Assembly: GCF_001039355.2 (NCBI RefSeq)
Contig: NW_019776124.1
Coordinates: forward strand, 1-64,000
DNA from: Lingula anatina
Taxonomy: Eukaryota; Brachiopoda; Lingulata; Lingulida; Lingulidae
Length of the DNA: 64,000 nucleotides
Reading direction: 5' to 3'
Shown here: piece after piece, positions 1-13,300 of the stretch
Numbering within the stretch: position 1 is the first letter of the stretch
Layout of the letters: each line of letters starts with the position of its first letter
Translations under genes and position numbers: made by a program
The notes under the pieces: generated by a model
What the model saw: the letters and a program-made list of their open reading frames with translations, nothing else
Database searches by the model: none
Told to the model about the DNA's origin: nothing

Positions 1-225
1 CCTGAGAGAACAATGATATGAAGCAGCCTTGCTGTGTCTGAGAATACATAGCTCTCAGTGTAGCAGGCTATACACAAAGTTTAATGCAGTTTTATTCTGT
101 GCCTCCCTCCCAATGCATGCAGGAATTAATATCTGCATAATGACCAGCTTTTTGATTCCTGGGATTCATGGTGCAATTAGCTTCCTTCTGTTCAAAAAGA
201 ATGGGTGTGACTTTGGCTCACAACA

Positions 226-231
226 TTTATT
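226..231 (-). terminator. Candidate poly(A) signal of the AROS gene
   Basis: The plus strand reads TTTATT, which is AATAAA on the minus strand, 110 bases past the AROS stop codon. Spacing is normal for a short 3' UTR. AATAAA is frequent in AT-rich DNA, so this is only a good candidate. Confidence 0.45.
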
Positions 232-340
232 CTTTTGTACAAACAACAGTCATGACAGAGCATATCACTTCTCCTCTATGACCTCTTCCAAAGTGCTCTG
301 TAAAAATTAAGGCTCACAGAGTGACAGCAGAGGGTGGATG

Positions 341-2166
341 TCACCAATCGTATTCTTCTTCAAACTTATCAAAGTCCCTGTCTGTAAATACAGAACCTTC
401 CTCCTTTACCACGGGTTCTGGGGGTCTGTCTTTGGCTAGTTTGCCACGGTGCTGCTCCATTATCTGTAAATAATGAATTATAATCACTGCACAACAAACT
501 GTGTCAATACCACTGATACTTTGAAAAACTTGGAGAAAAGAAAAAAACTTATTTTTGATTCCTACAGCCTCAAGAAATGAATTATAATTAGAAAAAAAAA
601 AGCTTGGCAAAAAAAGGTTTCTATTCACCATCTTATTTATATTTCATTTAAGAAGATGTTTTGAAATAATAATTATGCAACTCGTGATGTTGGAATAATC
701 TGGTTTAACAAGTATTTGGCAAAATAGAAGCAGAGTTTATTTTTCATGAATATTACTTCTTCATAACCTAAGATTATACATTTTTGTATGTAAAATGTTC
801 CTGAAAAATTCCCATAGTGTCATTTTTGGGATGATCTGGTTTATTAAGCAGTTGGTTAAATATGAGAAGAGAAGTTTATTTTTCATTAATTAATATTTGT
901 ACCTGATTACCTGACATTTACAGACCTGTGACGGCAATTTTCCCCCAAAAATATATTCTCAGTGACAGTTTATATAGAGACATAAATAAAAATTTTGTTT
1001 ACTGACCTTTTCCACCACAGATGAGTGAGGTTTGTGTGAGTTGGAGAGTAACTGTAGAAAATATAAATTGTCAGTGGTGTTGTCCTTTGGTTTGTTTTTC
1101 CTGTACTCTTCTGTAATACAAGAACACATTCATTTTATCAAAATTGTTGGCCACAAGAAAGATAAATGTAATGTGAATATGTCCTCTTTATACCTTAAGC
1201 ATGAGAAAACTAATTGAATTCTAATAAAAAAGACCATTTATTGTGAAATATAAAACTTGATCAAAGGGAATCATACAAAGCATTAGAAATATTACATTCA
1301 TATATAGATATTTGATTGGGTCAGTGTCATTCACAGTGAGCCAATCTAAAAAAATGGGATTGTTTCTTCATAAACTTGTTATAGATATGACCATAAATAC
1401 TCACCAACTACAGACTTAAGTTTCTTTCCCTTAATGGTCACTTTGTTTTTATTTGGTTTTTGAGTCAATCGCTCTTTCTGCTTTTTGACACCTTTTTTAT
1501 TAGTGCCCAGGAGGTTTCTAGAACTTGTGCTATCTGACTTCTCTGATTTTCCTTTCTTTGGGCTATTAGAGTCTGAAAAAATTGAACATATTCATTTACA
1601 TGATTTTTAAACAATAGATTGAACTGATTTTAAACTACACCTCTATCTATTTAATTTCCACACAATGCACAAGAAAAAATACTGTCTGCATGTTTGCGGG
1701 CATCAAAAAGGATAACAGCATTTTGTGACTTAGAGCTGGGAGTTTGTGATTGTAATCACCAAATTAATCGTGCTAACTTTTTACATACATTTTACGTGAA
1801 ATTATAATTTTGTGTTTGCAACGGAGATATAATTACGACTAATTAGATAAACAGATTGTACAATTACTTTCTGTACATGTTGGCAGTATCTGGCACTCCA
1901 GTTCTATACACAGTTGTAAGTGGGATCATTGTACGTTTACTTCTATCCCACTAATTAAATGGCAAGCAGTGTACAAAGTACAATACTATAATATGACTAC
2001 CTACTCCGTCCAACTTGGGGGGGGGGGGGTCACTTTAACCTATTTGAGAACTCATATCCTTTTCTGAGTCAAAATGCGTTATGAAATTGCTTTATTACTT
2101 ACCTTGAAGTGTTTCTAAGTCATCCTTAAATAGTTCTAATCCCTTTCTTACAAGAGATGCAGACAT
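341..2166 (-). CDS. RPS19BP1: AROS / RPS19-binding protein 1 orthologue (4 exons)
   Basis: Coding exons, in order of transcription: 2103-2166, 1405-1572, 1007-1110, 341-463. All junctions are GT-AG and the phases close, giving 152 aa. The N-terminus MSASLVRKGLELFKDD matches the human MSAALLRRGLELL start. Exon 2 is a Lys/Ser-rich linker. Exon 3 begins EEYRKNKPKDN, like the human DEYRKRE segment. Exon 4 carries QHRGKLAKDRP and the acidic, aromatic tail GSVFTDRDFDKFEEEY, like human GTVFTEEDFQKFQQEY. In vertebrates the protein binds ribosomal protein S19, is part of nucleolar small-subunit assembly and was described as a SIRT1 regulator. The last exon is the most conserved part and is probably the binding element. 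It lies head to head with the CARHSP1-type gene. Family recognition is by remembered similarity, not by a search. Confidence 0.9.
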
Positions 2167-2469
2167 TTCCGCAAACTTTTCCAAGGATAACTAGGTTTTC
2201 ACATGTGTACGTCCATTAGGTATTCTCCAAATTTCAATGTGCTTTTATAAAAAATATTCCCGTAGTTTCAAAACCATCCATTCATAAATTATTTCATTTT
2301 TTTTATTTTTATTTTATTTAGTGATTCTTTAAGATATGTACAGCAAACAAAAGTTTGAAATAGATTTAAATTCCACACGAGATTTGAGATTACTCGACCT
2401 CTGACCTTGACATGATTCTCGGCATCCATGTTTATTGAACCCGTTCAGGTTGAGAGAGGCGTGAAGAAG
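2167..2469. promoter_or_regulatory. Shared head-to-head promoter region of AROS and CARHSP1
   Basis: The AROS start codon lies at 2166 on the minus strand. On the plus strand a good splice donor (AAG then GTGAGT at 2470) ends a possible non-coding first exon of the CARHSP1-type gene at about 2430-2469. No TATA box is convincing. The interval is richer in CG dinucleotides than the surrounding introns. The 5' exon is an inference from the donor and from the acceptor before 10268. Confidence 0.4.
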
Positions 2470-3713
2470 GTGAGTTCATCAATGGGCTGTCTTGCGTTAT
2501 AAAATGAGTACAAATAGACAAAAACTTTGGATGTAACATAGTCTATGTATTATTTTCAACGGGGACGACAAGTAAGAAAGACGTGCTTAACCGACAAAAT
2601 AAGGTGGGCAAGTTTAAAATCAAACAACAGAAGGTCATTTTAGCCGGACAACAATTTGTGTTGTTGAAATCTTTGAAAGAAACACTCATGTAAATTGAGT
2701 AATTAAAGTTTTGTAATATTGCTAGACCTCCTGTTGAGGTAACACATATATTTGAATTGCCACGATTCTATATCTAGATTTATGCTATTATAAATAATGG
2801 AGACCACGTTGCGTCTTTTTCTGCTAACTAAGTATTGGTAACTGATTTGAGCGAGAGACAAAAGCCGGATCTTTTTATTCCTGGAAAGGATGCAACCTTG
2901 TCTTGGTTTTAAAATTGTAAGTCCAGATATAGATTCAATAAAACTGGCGTGAGAACTTCTCGTTGGATGGTTCTTTAGTATACGTCACAATAATATTTTT
3001 GTGATACCCCCCCCCCCAAAAAAAAAAGCAATTTTGTCCTACTGTCTCATGCCACTGGTACAACCCTGTCCCAGGGCATGCCAGCCCTTTATAATTTGTA
3101 CCTGCTGTTTCCCAACTTAGCACTCAGCACTTTGGTGACGGAGGAGGGAAAGTTCCTGGTGGACAAATGTTCTTTTGTGTGCTTTTTGTGCAGCAGATGG
3201 GCTAGGAAGGTGAGAGTGTCAACACCCTGTATCTATATATTATCAGTTACACTAATAAAAGAGCTGTGTGTCAACTATTAATCATGCTAGATATGCCAGA
3301 CAACTAGCCTTTAAAACCAACATGAAACAGGGATGAGATTTTTCCTACTATCAACAGGTTTCTGACATTTTTGGAGTAAAAAATATCATCAACCTAGATG
3401 GCCCGCTTAACCCCACACCATATTTTGTTGCAAATTTTTTTTAAATATATGGCAGTCTTATCCCTGCTAGAAATGGTCATTAGATGACAGGGATTTACAC
3501 TTGAGCTATGGTCCAGTGAAGGTGTCATATGCGAAATTTTGATGCAAAAATACTAGTAACATATTTTTTATAATGAAGTGGAGGTTGATTTAATATTCAC
3601 AAGTTACATGAATTCTTGTCTTTTTTAGCAGAATTATTAAATTTATCATATTTATACCTTCATGTATACAACACTGTGGTTTGTTTAATCCTTTCACTTT
3701 AAAGAAATTAAGA

Positions 3714-3717
<4 letters not shown>

Positions 3718-3764
<47 letters not shown>
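3718..3764. repeat. CT microsatellite
   Basis: About 22 CT units in CARHSP1 intron 1. Confidence 0.95.
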
Positions 3765-3771
<7 letters not shown>

Positions 3772-3818
3772 AATGCTATTGGATGGAAGTTCAATAGACT
3801 GACATAAGTGTCAGTTTT

Positions 3819-4647
3819 ACAGCCAGTCCTTATTGCCATTAAGAGGTATATCATCATTTTTACACCTAAGTTTATCAAGTAAGATTTTTTTTTTTGATTT
3901 ATTGATCAATAAGGAGCGGTCTGCTGTACCTGTCCCCATTCCGCAAATGTTAGAGTGGAGATCTTGTTTTTAGTTCTGTGTCTGCTCACAACAAGTACTT
4001 ATCAATATTGTACAGAAAACTTTCAGTCTTTGTCACTGCTGATGTGAGTTGATGAGCTTGTTTTTCTTGTCTTGGATAGTACTAGATAACTTGGCTTAGA
4101 GTTTACTGGATAAAGAACCTTTTTTTTACATATACAAAAAGTCATTGGCATTCATAACATTTGAAGGGTGATGTAGTGCAAATGTGAGCCTGTAAAATCC
4201 TGCTTTATGGTGGAAAGACAATCCAGCAAAGNCTACAGCCAGTCCTTATTGCCATTAAGAGGAATATCATCATTTTTATACCTAAGTTTATCAGGTAAGA
4301 TTTTTTTTTTATTTATTGATCAATAAGGAGCGGTCTGCTGTACCTGTCCCCATTCCGCAAATGTTAGATTGGAGATCTTGTTTTTAGTTCTGTGTCTGCT
4401 CACAACAAGTACTTATCAATATTGAACAGAAAACTTTCAGTCTTTGTCACTGCTGATGTGAGTTGATGAGCTTGTTTTTCTTGTCTTGGATAGTACTAGA
4501 TAACTCGGCTTAGAGTTTACTGGATAAAGAACCTTTTTTTTTTACATATACAAAAAGTCATTGGCATTCATAACATTTGAAGGGTGATGTAGTGCAAATG
4601 TGAGCCGGTAAAATCCTGCTTTATGGTGGAAAGACAATCCAGCAAAG
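3819..4647. repeat. 413-base direct duplication around a single N
   Basis: 3819-4231 and 4235-4647 are nearly identical (a few substitutions and different T-run lengths). The single N at 4232 lies exactly at the junction. This is either a real tandem duplication or two haplotype copies joined by the assembler. Confidence 0.9.
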
Positions 4648-6462
4648 TCAGCAGTTTACAGTAATAGTGATTTTTATCCATGAGCAGCCAAGAAACAAAA
4701 ACAGTTATGAAGGGAATAGGCCACATAGTGATCTTTCCTGAATTGATTTGTGGTGGGTACATTGGGAGATGTACACATATATTGTGCATGCTGAATGTCA
4801 AATTGAAGAAAAAATATATGTTACATACAGTTTAAGAGTTCAGTACCATCTTTTTTCAGGGGATATATTTTGTCAAACAGGAATATGGAATGTGGATTTA
4901 GGTTTCAAATAGAAATGTCATATTATTTCGTTTTAAAACAAGGTTGTTTTGTCTGGAGTGTTGGAAAATGGGATGCTTTTGGGTAACAGCCATTTTGGTT
5001 GACATGGAATTTATCCGTTGGTTTCTTTGGAATGATGATTCATACATGATAATGGTGAAAGGGACACCTGACCACATGGAATTTTTTTTTGTTTTTAAAG
5101 AAATCTTCCTGGCTAGATAGCCTGTCATTTTGTTTCAATGCATGTTTTGTCTCTTTTGGGAAGTTTTGAATTATAAAGAAACATGCATCTCTGCTAAATG
5201 AAAATGTCAGGAATGAAGATGACAGTGGTTTCAAAAAAGTCCCTTTATTTTTCTTAGGAATAATGAAGTGAGATACAGTTGGTGCTAAAGAGACGTTGAA
5301 GAAACCAGCAAAATTTATTGATCCCGTTTATTAATTATTTTTTCATTTAAAATGTTGTCATAAGTATACTGTCCTGTTTAACATGTAGGCATACTGAGTG
5401 CCCCCCCCCCCCCTCCCCCAGCATTAATGTAGTTCTTTGTCTTCGTTTATATGATTTGGAACAAGGCATGATCATCCAAATTCATACTACCCAAATTAAA
5501 GCTAAATTCTTTATTTGCTTTTAAATTGTAAGGATATTAGTATATGTTATAATGAAAATAATTCATTCGGTAATAATGTTGTGTGTGTAGTTTGTCTTGG
5601 AGAGTTCCACTAAATGTTGTATATACGAAATGTATTGTGCACTTGATGTAGATTCATATTGTTTGAATACTGAGGTAGATAAAAAAAATGGAAGTCGGGC
5701 TCTGGCAGGAAATGGATAACATGTACAAGTGGTTTCACCAAAGATTCTTAGAAATGAAAATGGAATGAATGTAGTTATTTCTATCTATCACTGACAAATT
5801 TAACACATGAACAGTCAGTTGAATTTCACCATTTAGTTTTGATTTGTTTGTGGCATTTCTTTCCTAGATAATCAAGGGTGGTATTTCCAGAGTATCTTCT
5901 AAAGTTGGTTAGGAAGTTGGAAACAGATTGAATTATCATGTCTGTAGTATTGTTGCACTTTAATAGTGTCTCAGTAGATTGGATTCATCAGTAGATTATT
6001 TAAGGAGTGGAAAAATAACATCATATCTATTAAGCTAGTTGTACATGGGAATACATTTCAACTTATGCCACGAACTAGAGTTTCTCATGGTCAAAAAGTG
6101 CTAAATCTACTCAACTCACTTAAAACACTAGATGACATCAGCCTAGCCACACCAGACTCTTTTTCAAAGGCTTAACATCTGGCCTAAAAAGTTGATTTAC
6201 CAAAATCGGCTTTAGTCACTACTGAATAGAAAACAGTGTTAAGACATTTTGTTCTTTGTGTTAAGGTTTGGACTGAAAAAAGAAAAAGACATGGATGTCT
6301 TATAAAAATTCTCTTGTAGTCTTATGTTAGCTGATATTGTTTCCCAACTTGTGTAGTTTTGTGAAATGGGCCCAGTTTTACATAAAGATTAAAGTCAAAA
6401 GTTGATCTCAATTTCAAGACTAAAATTTTTGGTCTGCTTTATATTTTGTGTAGTAGCAGGCC

Positions 6463-6645
6463 CATAGCCAGGGGGGTTCGGGGGGGGGGGGGGTTAGAAA
6501 GAACTACCCTTTTTGCTAGGAAAAGGTCCAATCTGAGTAAAATTTTATCTACGTACATGGAAGGTTTCATGGTAAAAGGTCCACTTTTCAGAGAAAGACC
6601 CCCCTTTGTAATTGCTGGGTACCGGCCTGATTACTCGTCTGTTTC
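6463..6645 (+). mobile_element. G-rich dispersed repeat, copy 1
   Basis: Begins near CCATAGCCAGGGGGGTTCGG, contains a 14-base G run, and ends with a C-rich stretch and TTGTAATTGCTGGGTACCGG. The last part resembles 58694-58850. The CATAGCCAGGGGGG opening is a sequence type I associate with dispersed repeats of marine invertebrates. Class not determined. Confidence 0.5.
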
Positions 6646-7495
6646 ACAAGAATTGTAAGAGGCTAATGTTTAAGACTGACAGCCTGGTAAACCACCCTTG
6701 ATTTGTCTCGGGTCAAAGTAGACTTTAAATTCTTCAGTCTGGAGTTAGAACCCGACTTCCAACTTGAGGTGATGCGTGAAACAAGTCCATCCATGTCTAG
6801 GAAAATGTATTGGGAATGGCTTCAGGTTTCTGTTCAGACAGTGCTAGCTGTCTCTCTGGTAACTGGTCAGCTAATGACACAAGTCAGGCTCATTTTGCGA
6901 TCTAAAATGATTCAGTCTAAACAGTGCACAGTGTTGGTGGTTAACATCAAAATCCGACAGTAATTGTCTTCTGGTTGTAAGACACCTGCGCCAACATTGC
7001 GATGGTGAAAACTCATCCAAAAGGGAATTTTCCCCCCTTTTCCATTGTTATTCAATCATTCTGAATAATAGCTACATTCAGATTGTATTATGTACAAATG
7101 CATTACATAGTATGATAAAATATTTATAAGTTGGTTTAAAGCAATTATCCATAAATACATATAAACCTATATTACCGTATCAACATGTGACAACATAAAT
7201 TATGGGATAATTTTATGGTTGATCATCAGGTTCATTTAATGTAGAATTTAGAAAACATTCATTTAGTATATTTTGGTGAGGTCCATAACATATATTTCTC
7301 TTTTGGGGTTTAGTAATAAACAGTGATGTATAGATTCCAGATTAGATTGATCTTTAATAGTGCATGAAATGTGCTTTAACATTGATTGCTATCCTTTAAA
7401 AAAGGTAATGATGTAATAATGGCGTGTGTAATTAAAGATGGAATATATAAGGATAAAGGAGCAAAAACCCTCATTATCTCAGTATTTGGATCATA

Positions 7496-7606
7496 GATGA
7501 TGATAATTAAGCATAAGCTACAAGTAACAACTCGCGCAAGTCTGATGGTTACAAGCTAATGGTAAGACAAAATTTTTCAGCTTGTACTTAATAATTATCA
7601 TCTACT
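7496..7606. repeat. Imperfect palindrome with AT-rich arms
   Basis: GATGATGATAATTAAGCATA near 7496 is answered by TACTTAATAATTATCATC near 7584-7602 in inverted orientation, with about 55 bases between. Possibly a short foldback element. Confidence 0.4.
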
Positions 7607-8356
7607 GTATGTGAGAATATTTTAACAGAATTTTCTGGAATATATCAGGAATGACCATTAAAGAAATGTAACCTTTCTTTTTTGATATCTGTTTGGTTTG
7701 TTAAAATATAGTTTAAAAAGATATATTTTAAAGAGATGCATAGTTGGAAAGAAAGGCTAACAGATCATGTTATTTCACTATGTCAATAGCCTGTGTAGTC
7801 AAGAGGTTGAATTTATCTATTTAATGAAATCATTATTCCCACTTTGAATAAAAATCATTAGTGAGCTGTTAAACTGCTGCTACAGTCCTGTTCTGAACAC
7901 TTTTGTAAAACCTTTTGATTTTTGTGATCTTGACTGTCTGAAGCCTTTGTATATAGCATTAAATCCTTTTGTATGTCAGAGCAAAGAAGCTTCTTATGGC
8001 AGAATGAATGCGTGATGGATCCATCAATGCCTTGTGAAGCACTAGTACTAGCTAGTAATTAAGTTGTTACATATTCACATGGAGAAACATATGTTTTATA
8101 GGAAGTGAATGGTTGAGATATTGACTCCCATGGGTAAGATGATTAATGTGTGTAGAGATCTGCCATATTGCAGTTGAGCTGGAGGGGTAGTGGGGTCTGG
8201 GATGCTCATTATGGTGATCACTGATCTGAAATAACACTTTATTGCTGCTCACCTGTCTCACCTGTCAGGCATTTCTGTGTGTGGAATGTTTGCCTGGTTG
8301 AATCTGTTAGAAAAGTGCCAATGCAGTGTTTACATGTCAGCAATAATAGAGACCAT

Positions 8357-8522
8357 TTCCACAGATATTTAGATCGATAAACCAGCTTTAATGTCTGTCC
8401 CACCTACTAAAAGCTGTAAGGGGATAATTAACTTTTGCTCGGCTCCCGGAAGCTGAGAGCAATTTAGCATGAACCCCCAGGGAGTTAGGTCGATCCAGAT
8501 GGATCGATCTAAATCTGTGGAA
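8357..8522 (+). mobile_element. Terminal-inverted-repeat element (MITE-like), copy 1
   Basis: Starts TTCCACAGATATTTAGATCG and ends CGATCTAAATCTGTGGAA, an inverted repeat of about 18 matching positions. The core TAAGGGGATAATTAACTTT and GTGAACCCCCAGGGAGTTAG is shared with three other copies in the window. No protein is encoded, so it would be non-autonomous. Confidence 0.75.
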
Positions 8523-9730
8523 ACCTGGTCGCAGAGAACTGGGAACATTCCAGGAATGTGCCAGAGGTAGGACTTGGCTTGTGTTTAGGCTATGAAAAAG
8601 CAGGTATACTGCATTACCCCCATGTAGGCATTTCAAGGTATTTTAAATAATCTTAAAGCATAGAACACCTTCAGTAGAATGTTTGGCTTAAGGATGCCAT
8701 TTTCTGGTGGATTTTGAAGTGTTGTAATGGTTGATTGGAGACTAGACGATTTGTCTTAGATTATTTCAGTTATATGTTTTAAAAGATGACTACCAATAAG
8801 GAGGGATGGAATGGGTTGAAATAATACAAAATCTTTCTGCAGAATCACAGAATTCTGAGATATTTGACTAAATTCTGGGCCTGACCTGTGGCTGAATTTG
8901 AAAATATTAAGTCCGAGATTTTTTTTTAAACTTAGGCCCGTGATTTGAAAATAGAATGTCTAAAATCCTTATGGGACTGTATATGAGATTAACAGGCTCT
9001 CAAGCTCTTAAGAAAACCTCATAGAGTATCTTTAAGTCTGACAACATATTCCATTTGGCTGTAATAACCCAAGAAATTACTTATAGAGGTGCTGATGATT
9101 TCTCTCTGTCTAATTGCCCTTGCCCTCCAGTTGTAGGTTTTGACGTAGTTTCGCACCTTATCCTGGAATAGATGACACCTGCCCCTGAGTACAGCACATT
9201 ATACTGCTGCTGAACAGCAGCAACATGTCATGAGGGAACAGTTTTAATGGGCTATAATTGTTCAATTTATAATGCTGGGAGTGAATAAAGTGGAACATTT
9301 TTTGGTCAGGCTGATAATTACATTTAACAAATTGGTGGGGAAGAAAGTCAGTAGGAGAACAGCGGCAAAGCAGAAAATTGAGAATTGCATGTCAAGGTTT
9401 ATTGCTTTTTTTTCACAAAGAGTGTGTTCCTGAGAATCCATTAGGTTTCAAAGAAGTTGTTGATTTCAATTATATTTCTGTATTGCGTCAGTTGGGGAAG
9501 TCACTCAGATTTCTGCACTTGGTAGATATTTGCCCTTACTGTGGCATTTAATGTGGAAATGCAATAGAAGATTCTGCTTCTAAGATAGATATGCTTTTTA
9601 ACATGTTGTGTATCTATACCATGGGAAAGTCAGCAATCTTAAAATTCACAGTTTTCCCTGTTGAAAAGTTCAAGTCATCACTGCATGTGCCAGAAGTCAG
9701 CGCTGTCTAAATGAAAAGAGATTTTCAGCA

Positions 9731-9811
9731 TTTTGCTCGGCTGACAGCAATTTAGCGTGAACCCCCAGGGAATTAGGTCGATCTAGATGGATCAATCTAA
9801 ATCTGTGGGAA
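9731..9811 (+). mobile_element. Terminal-inverted-repeat element, copy 2 (truncated)
   Basis: Holds only the right half of the family: GCTCGGCTGACAGCAATTTA, GTGAACCCCCAGGGAATTAG, then the end ATCAATCTAAATCTGTGGGA. Confidence 0.7.
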
Positions 9812-10338
9812 TGCAGTCTATATGTCTAATGGCTGTTCTCCTCTATTTTGAATAAAGAGAAATAAATATCTTTGCTCAGCAAAAGAATGTCTGTCATGAA
9901 TGCACATCAATGCTTAAGCCAAATGAAGAATCTAATGACTTTAAAAAGATATATGTCCATGTTTGTAGTTCACTAGATGAGTGGCAAGCTCTGTACAATA
10001 TTGTAAAGATGCCTGAAGAACATTTTTAGACAAAATTTTCCATACAGTCCATTTAACATTATCTAAAAGGATTCCACAAAGAGTGATGATTCTGTAAATA
10101 ATTGGATTCTGCATAACATATTGATGTTTCCGAGGATAAAGATGAAACCCTTGACTTGAAACAAGTATTTGTGACGTGATGATGCATGGTGTGATGCACT
10201 TGAGTCTGTTTTCCAGTATGAGTTAAGCGATGCATATAATATAGATGAATTCTTCCTTCCATTTCAGGTTCAGCTAAATCAGTCCATTACTGGCAGCATT
10301 TTGAATAGAATCCAATACTCGGCTTGTTATTGCGCAAG

Positions 10339-13300
10339 ATGCAGTCTCCTAAAGATATTCCTCAGAAGCATTCAGTGAACGATTCCCCAGGAGGCCATCA
10401 CCCAGGATCCCCTGTTCAACATGGCCATTTCCTCATCCCCAGCCCTATCATTACAAGGAGAATGAGGACAAATTCAGTGTAAGTAAATGTGATGATGATG
10501 ACTTTGTCTTATTTAATTTGGCCCCAGCAATTTGATGTGTGTAAAAGCTGCTATAGTTTAACTTTTAGGAATAACTGGTGACAAGACATTTGGTCTAGTC
10601 ACAGTATTTTGATAGAAGATATCCATAGTTTATATATGAATTAATAGAACATTCTTTGTATTTAATGTAGTTCTCTTGTGGATGAAGAGTTTGTGGCCTT
10701 CATGAAATGTAGATCTACCAATCAGAATGTTGTCATAGGAACAGCATATATTAATTTTTGTATTGAAAAAAATCCAGGACATGACTTTTTCTTGTCCCCT
10801 GGGCGAACAGCAGTGTGAAGCTACTGCTAGTAATCATATATTGATAACACCAGTCTTTTACCTGCTTACTAGTAAGCAGTATGTTTTACACAAAAACAAA
10901 GTCCAGAAATTTTATTTGGGATGAGTGTCATGGGGATATACTATATATCATAATATGTACCTACAGTTACCTGAAAGGTATACCAGATAAAATTCTTTTC
11001 TTTTTGCTCAATCAAACTGGACAATTTCAAGTGATTAGTGATATTTAAAGGTCAATTTTTCGGAAAAGTTAATGTATATGATGATAATGTATCTGCTTTT
11101 ATAGTGATTCTATTCTAAGGGAATTGGATCTCATTGACTTGGAGAACAGGGATATTTACCTTTTAGCTTATGGCATTTCTGAACATAACTTTCCTTCTAC
11201 ACTTTTGCATATAATGTTTATAGTGGTCTGCGTTCTGGGATATTCTGCAAAAAAAAAAAATAAAATAATAAAAAAGGTGAAAAATAGTGATGTAGTCTCT
11301 ATTTATTGATCACAATGATTCATTTTCTATGACCCGTGGTGTTAAAAAAAGGAAAAAAGCTATGATCACAATTTTATGGGTATATCATTTGATTGCTGTT
11401 CTTGGAACTGTGCTCTGGAAACTATCAAAACTGTACCGTGATTAAGTTGGTTCTGAAATCTTCCTCATTCCACCAAGGCACTACAGATTACTTTTATTCA
11501 AAGCTGAAATAAAAAATGACTTTGATTTATCAGAAATGAGAACATACCGGAAATGGGAGAAGTGTGTGTTTCAAGAAGATTGAGCTCGTTAATAAAATAC
11601 AGATATGGATCAGACAATGGTGGGCAGAAAAACGGTGGGGAGAAGACAACAGTAATTCGAAGTTAAAAGTCTAAAACACTAGTTCATTGCTGAACACATT
11701 GGCAATGTGGATCATAAGCACCTAGTGACTTTCAACCCAAATTATGTCTTTGATCTTTTAATGACTATACTTGATGATAAATTAGATCTCAATCATTACA
11801 CCTGGTAATCGTGGAACTGTGTTTAATCAAATATCAATTTTGTAACCGACCACTAGCAGACCCTGAGTTAAGAGTGTAACCAGTAAAAGAACTTGAATCA
11901 AAAGTTGGTCTTGAATAAAGACAGCCAAAGAATTTGGCCTGGGATAAATTGATAGTATTCCATGTAGATGAAAATGTGGGACTGGCTTTGTTAAAGGTAA
12001 GAAATGACTTGGGTTTTAGACCATTAGACACATTATTTTACTTCACAACTACATGTTTATCCTAGAATGAAGTAGGTACAGAATATTTAGTCTTCAACTT
12101 AAGATCAATGTTCAACCTAAGTTTGCTTGGGAAGTTGTCCTGACAGAAAGTGCTTGAAAAGTTGTTTTGCATTTTTTCTCGTTGTAAGTGCAGTGTTTCA
12201 CTTCAGTCTCTGAAGTGGTTTTTTCATATTCTTTTCGTCATTACTAATGCATAACAATAATATGAGAGGAGCTAACCATTAGGCCAAACTTGACTAAATC
12301 AGATACATATTTTTTATCCATCTTTGCATCCCACCAAGGCCTTTGGCCTCCGGTTACAGTAATTATCACTATAGTTTAACTCCTTTACAATTTCATTTTA
12401 AAAATGTGTAGTACCAAATAATAGTTTACATTTATAAATATATCTCAGTTTTTAGTTTCTCTAATTGTCGCGTAGCAATTAAACGATTGAATTAAGTGAA
12501 AGTTCTCATTGACAGAAAGGAATATTAAACAAAAAAGCAGGGATGCTTTTGTCAATATAGGAGTGCCTCAAAATAATCAGCCAGTGCTGCAATAAAGACC
12601 AATCTGGTTATTAAGGCAGGAAGTATCATATCAGCCCTGTCTCTTGAGAAGATGTGAAGAATGAATAGCTCTGCGATTACAAACAGCTCAATATGTAGTC
12701 TGGCTGCTTACTGCATTTAAGCATATTTAGCCCTGGAAATAAAGGAAAGGGCACTTAGCAATTTCCATTGAATGTCAGTTAAAAGAATGGGATTTCAGTG
12801 TATGGCTTTACACGACTTGCTGTGCCTTGTGTGTTATAGTTTTAGATGGATCTTATTTTTACCCAGACATTTTTAGGAGGGAATGGGTAAAGAGCGATGT
12901 TGGCAATGGAAGTAGTCTGGCTGTTGCCATCAGTGTTGTTTGTGTTTTCTTGAGTGCCTAGCCCCTGGAGAACAAGTGTAGAAATAATTTCAAAGAATTT
13001 AAAATTTCAGAATTGTCATTAGACTCAATATCTTAAATGGTGTCAACAATATGACTTTGAAATTTTTATTTTAAGTAATGAAGCACATGTTGTGAATGGA
13101 TGACTTCAGCAGCTGACTAGGTAATGTTTCTTAATACTCTGATGGAATTAAGGTGTGGTCTTAACAGTCTAATTGTGACAGCTTGATGTTGTAACAGATC
13201 ACATTAAAAAAGGGATGAAAGAAGGGGATGGGTGCATGTCTGACCCAGAGTACTGAATGTTGACCAAAAAAAAAAATGAATGATGATGTCACACGATGAA

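Larger units (their letters stand above)
2470..10267 (+). other. Probable 5' UTR intron of the CARHSP1-type gene
   Basis: About 7.8 kb with no exon that I can support. It is bounded by the candidate donor at 2470 and a clear acceptor (TTCATTTCAG-like tract ending at 10267). It holds a CT microsatellite, a 413-base direct duplication around an N, a G-rich dispersed repeat, an imperfect palindrome and two copies of a terminal-inverted-repeat element, each listed separately. Short open frames here show no codon signal. Confidence 0.4.

Noticed and set aside
3078-3281. Open frame of 67 codons in CARHSP1 intron 1
   Set aside because: No family resemblance, no matching splice sites and low coding character.
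6703-6963. Open frame of 86 codons in CARHSP1 intron 1
   Set aside because: The translation resembles no family I know, and the region lies next to a dispersed repeat. Probably chance.
8388-8636. Minus-strand open frame of 82 codons
   Set aside because: It overlaps copy 1 of the terminal-inverted-repeat element and has no support in the other copies.
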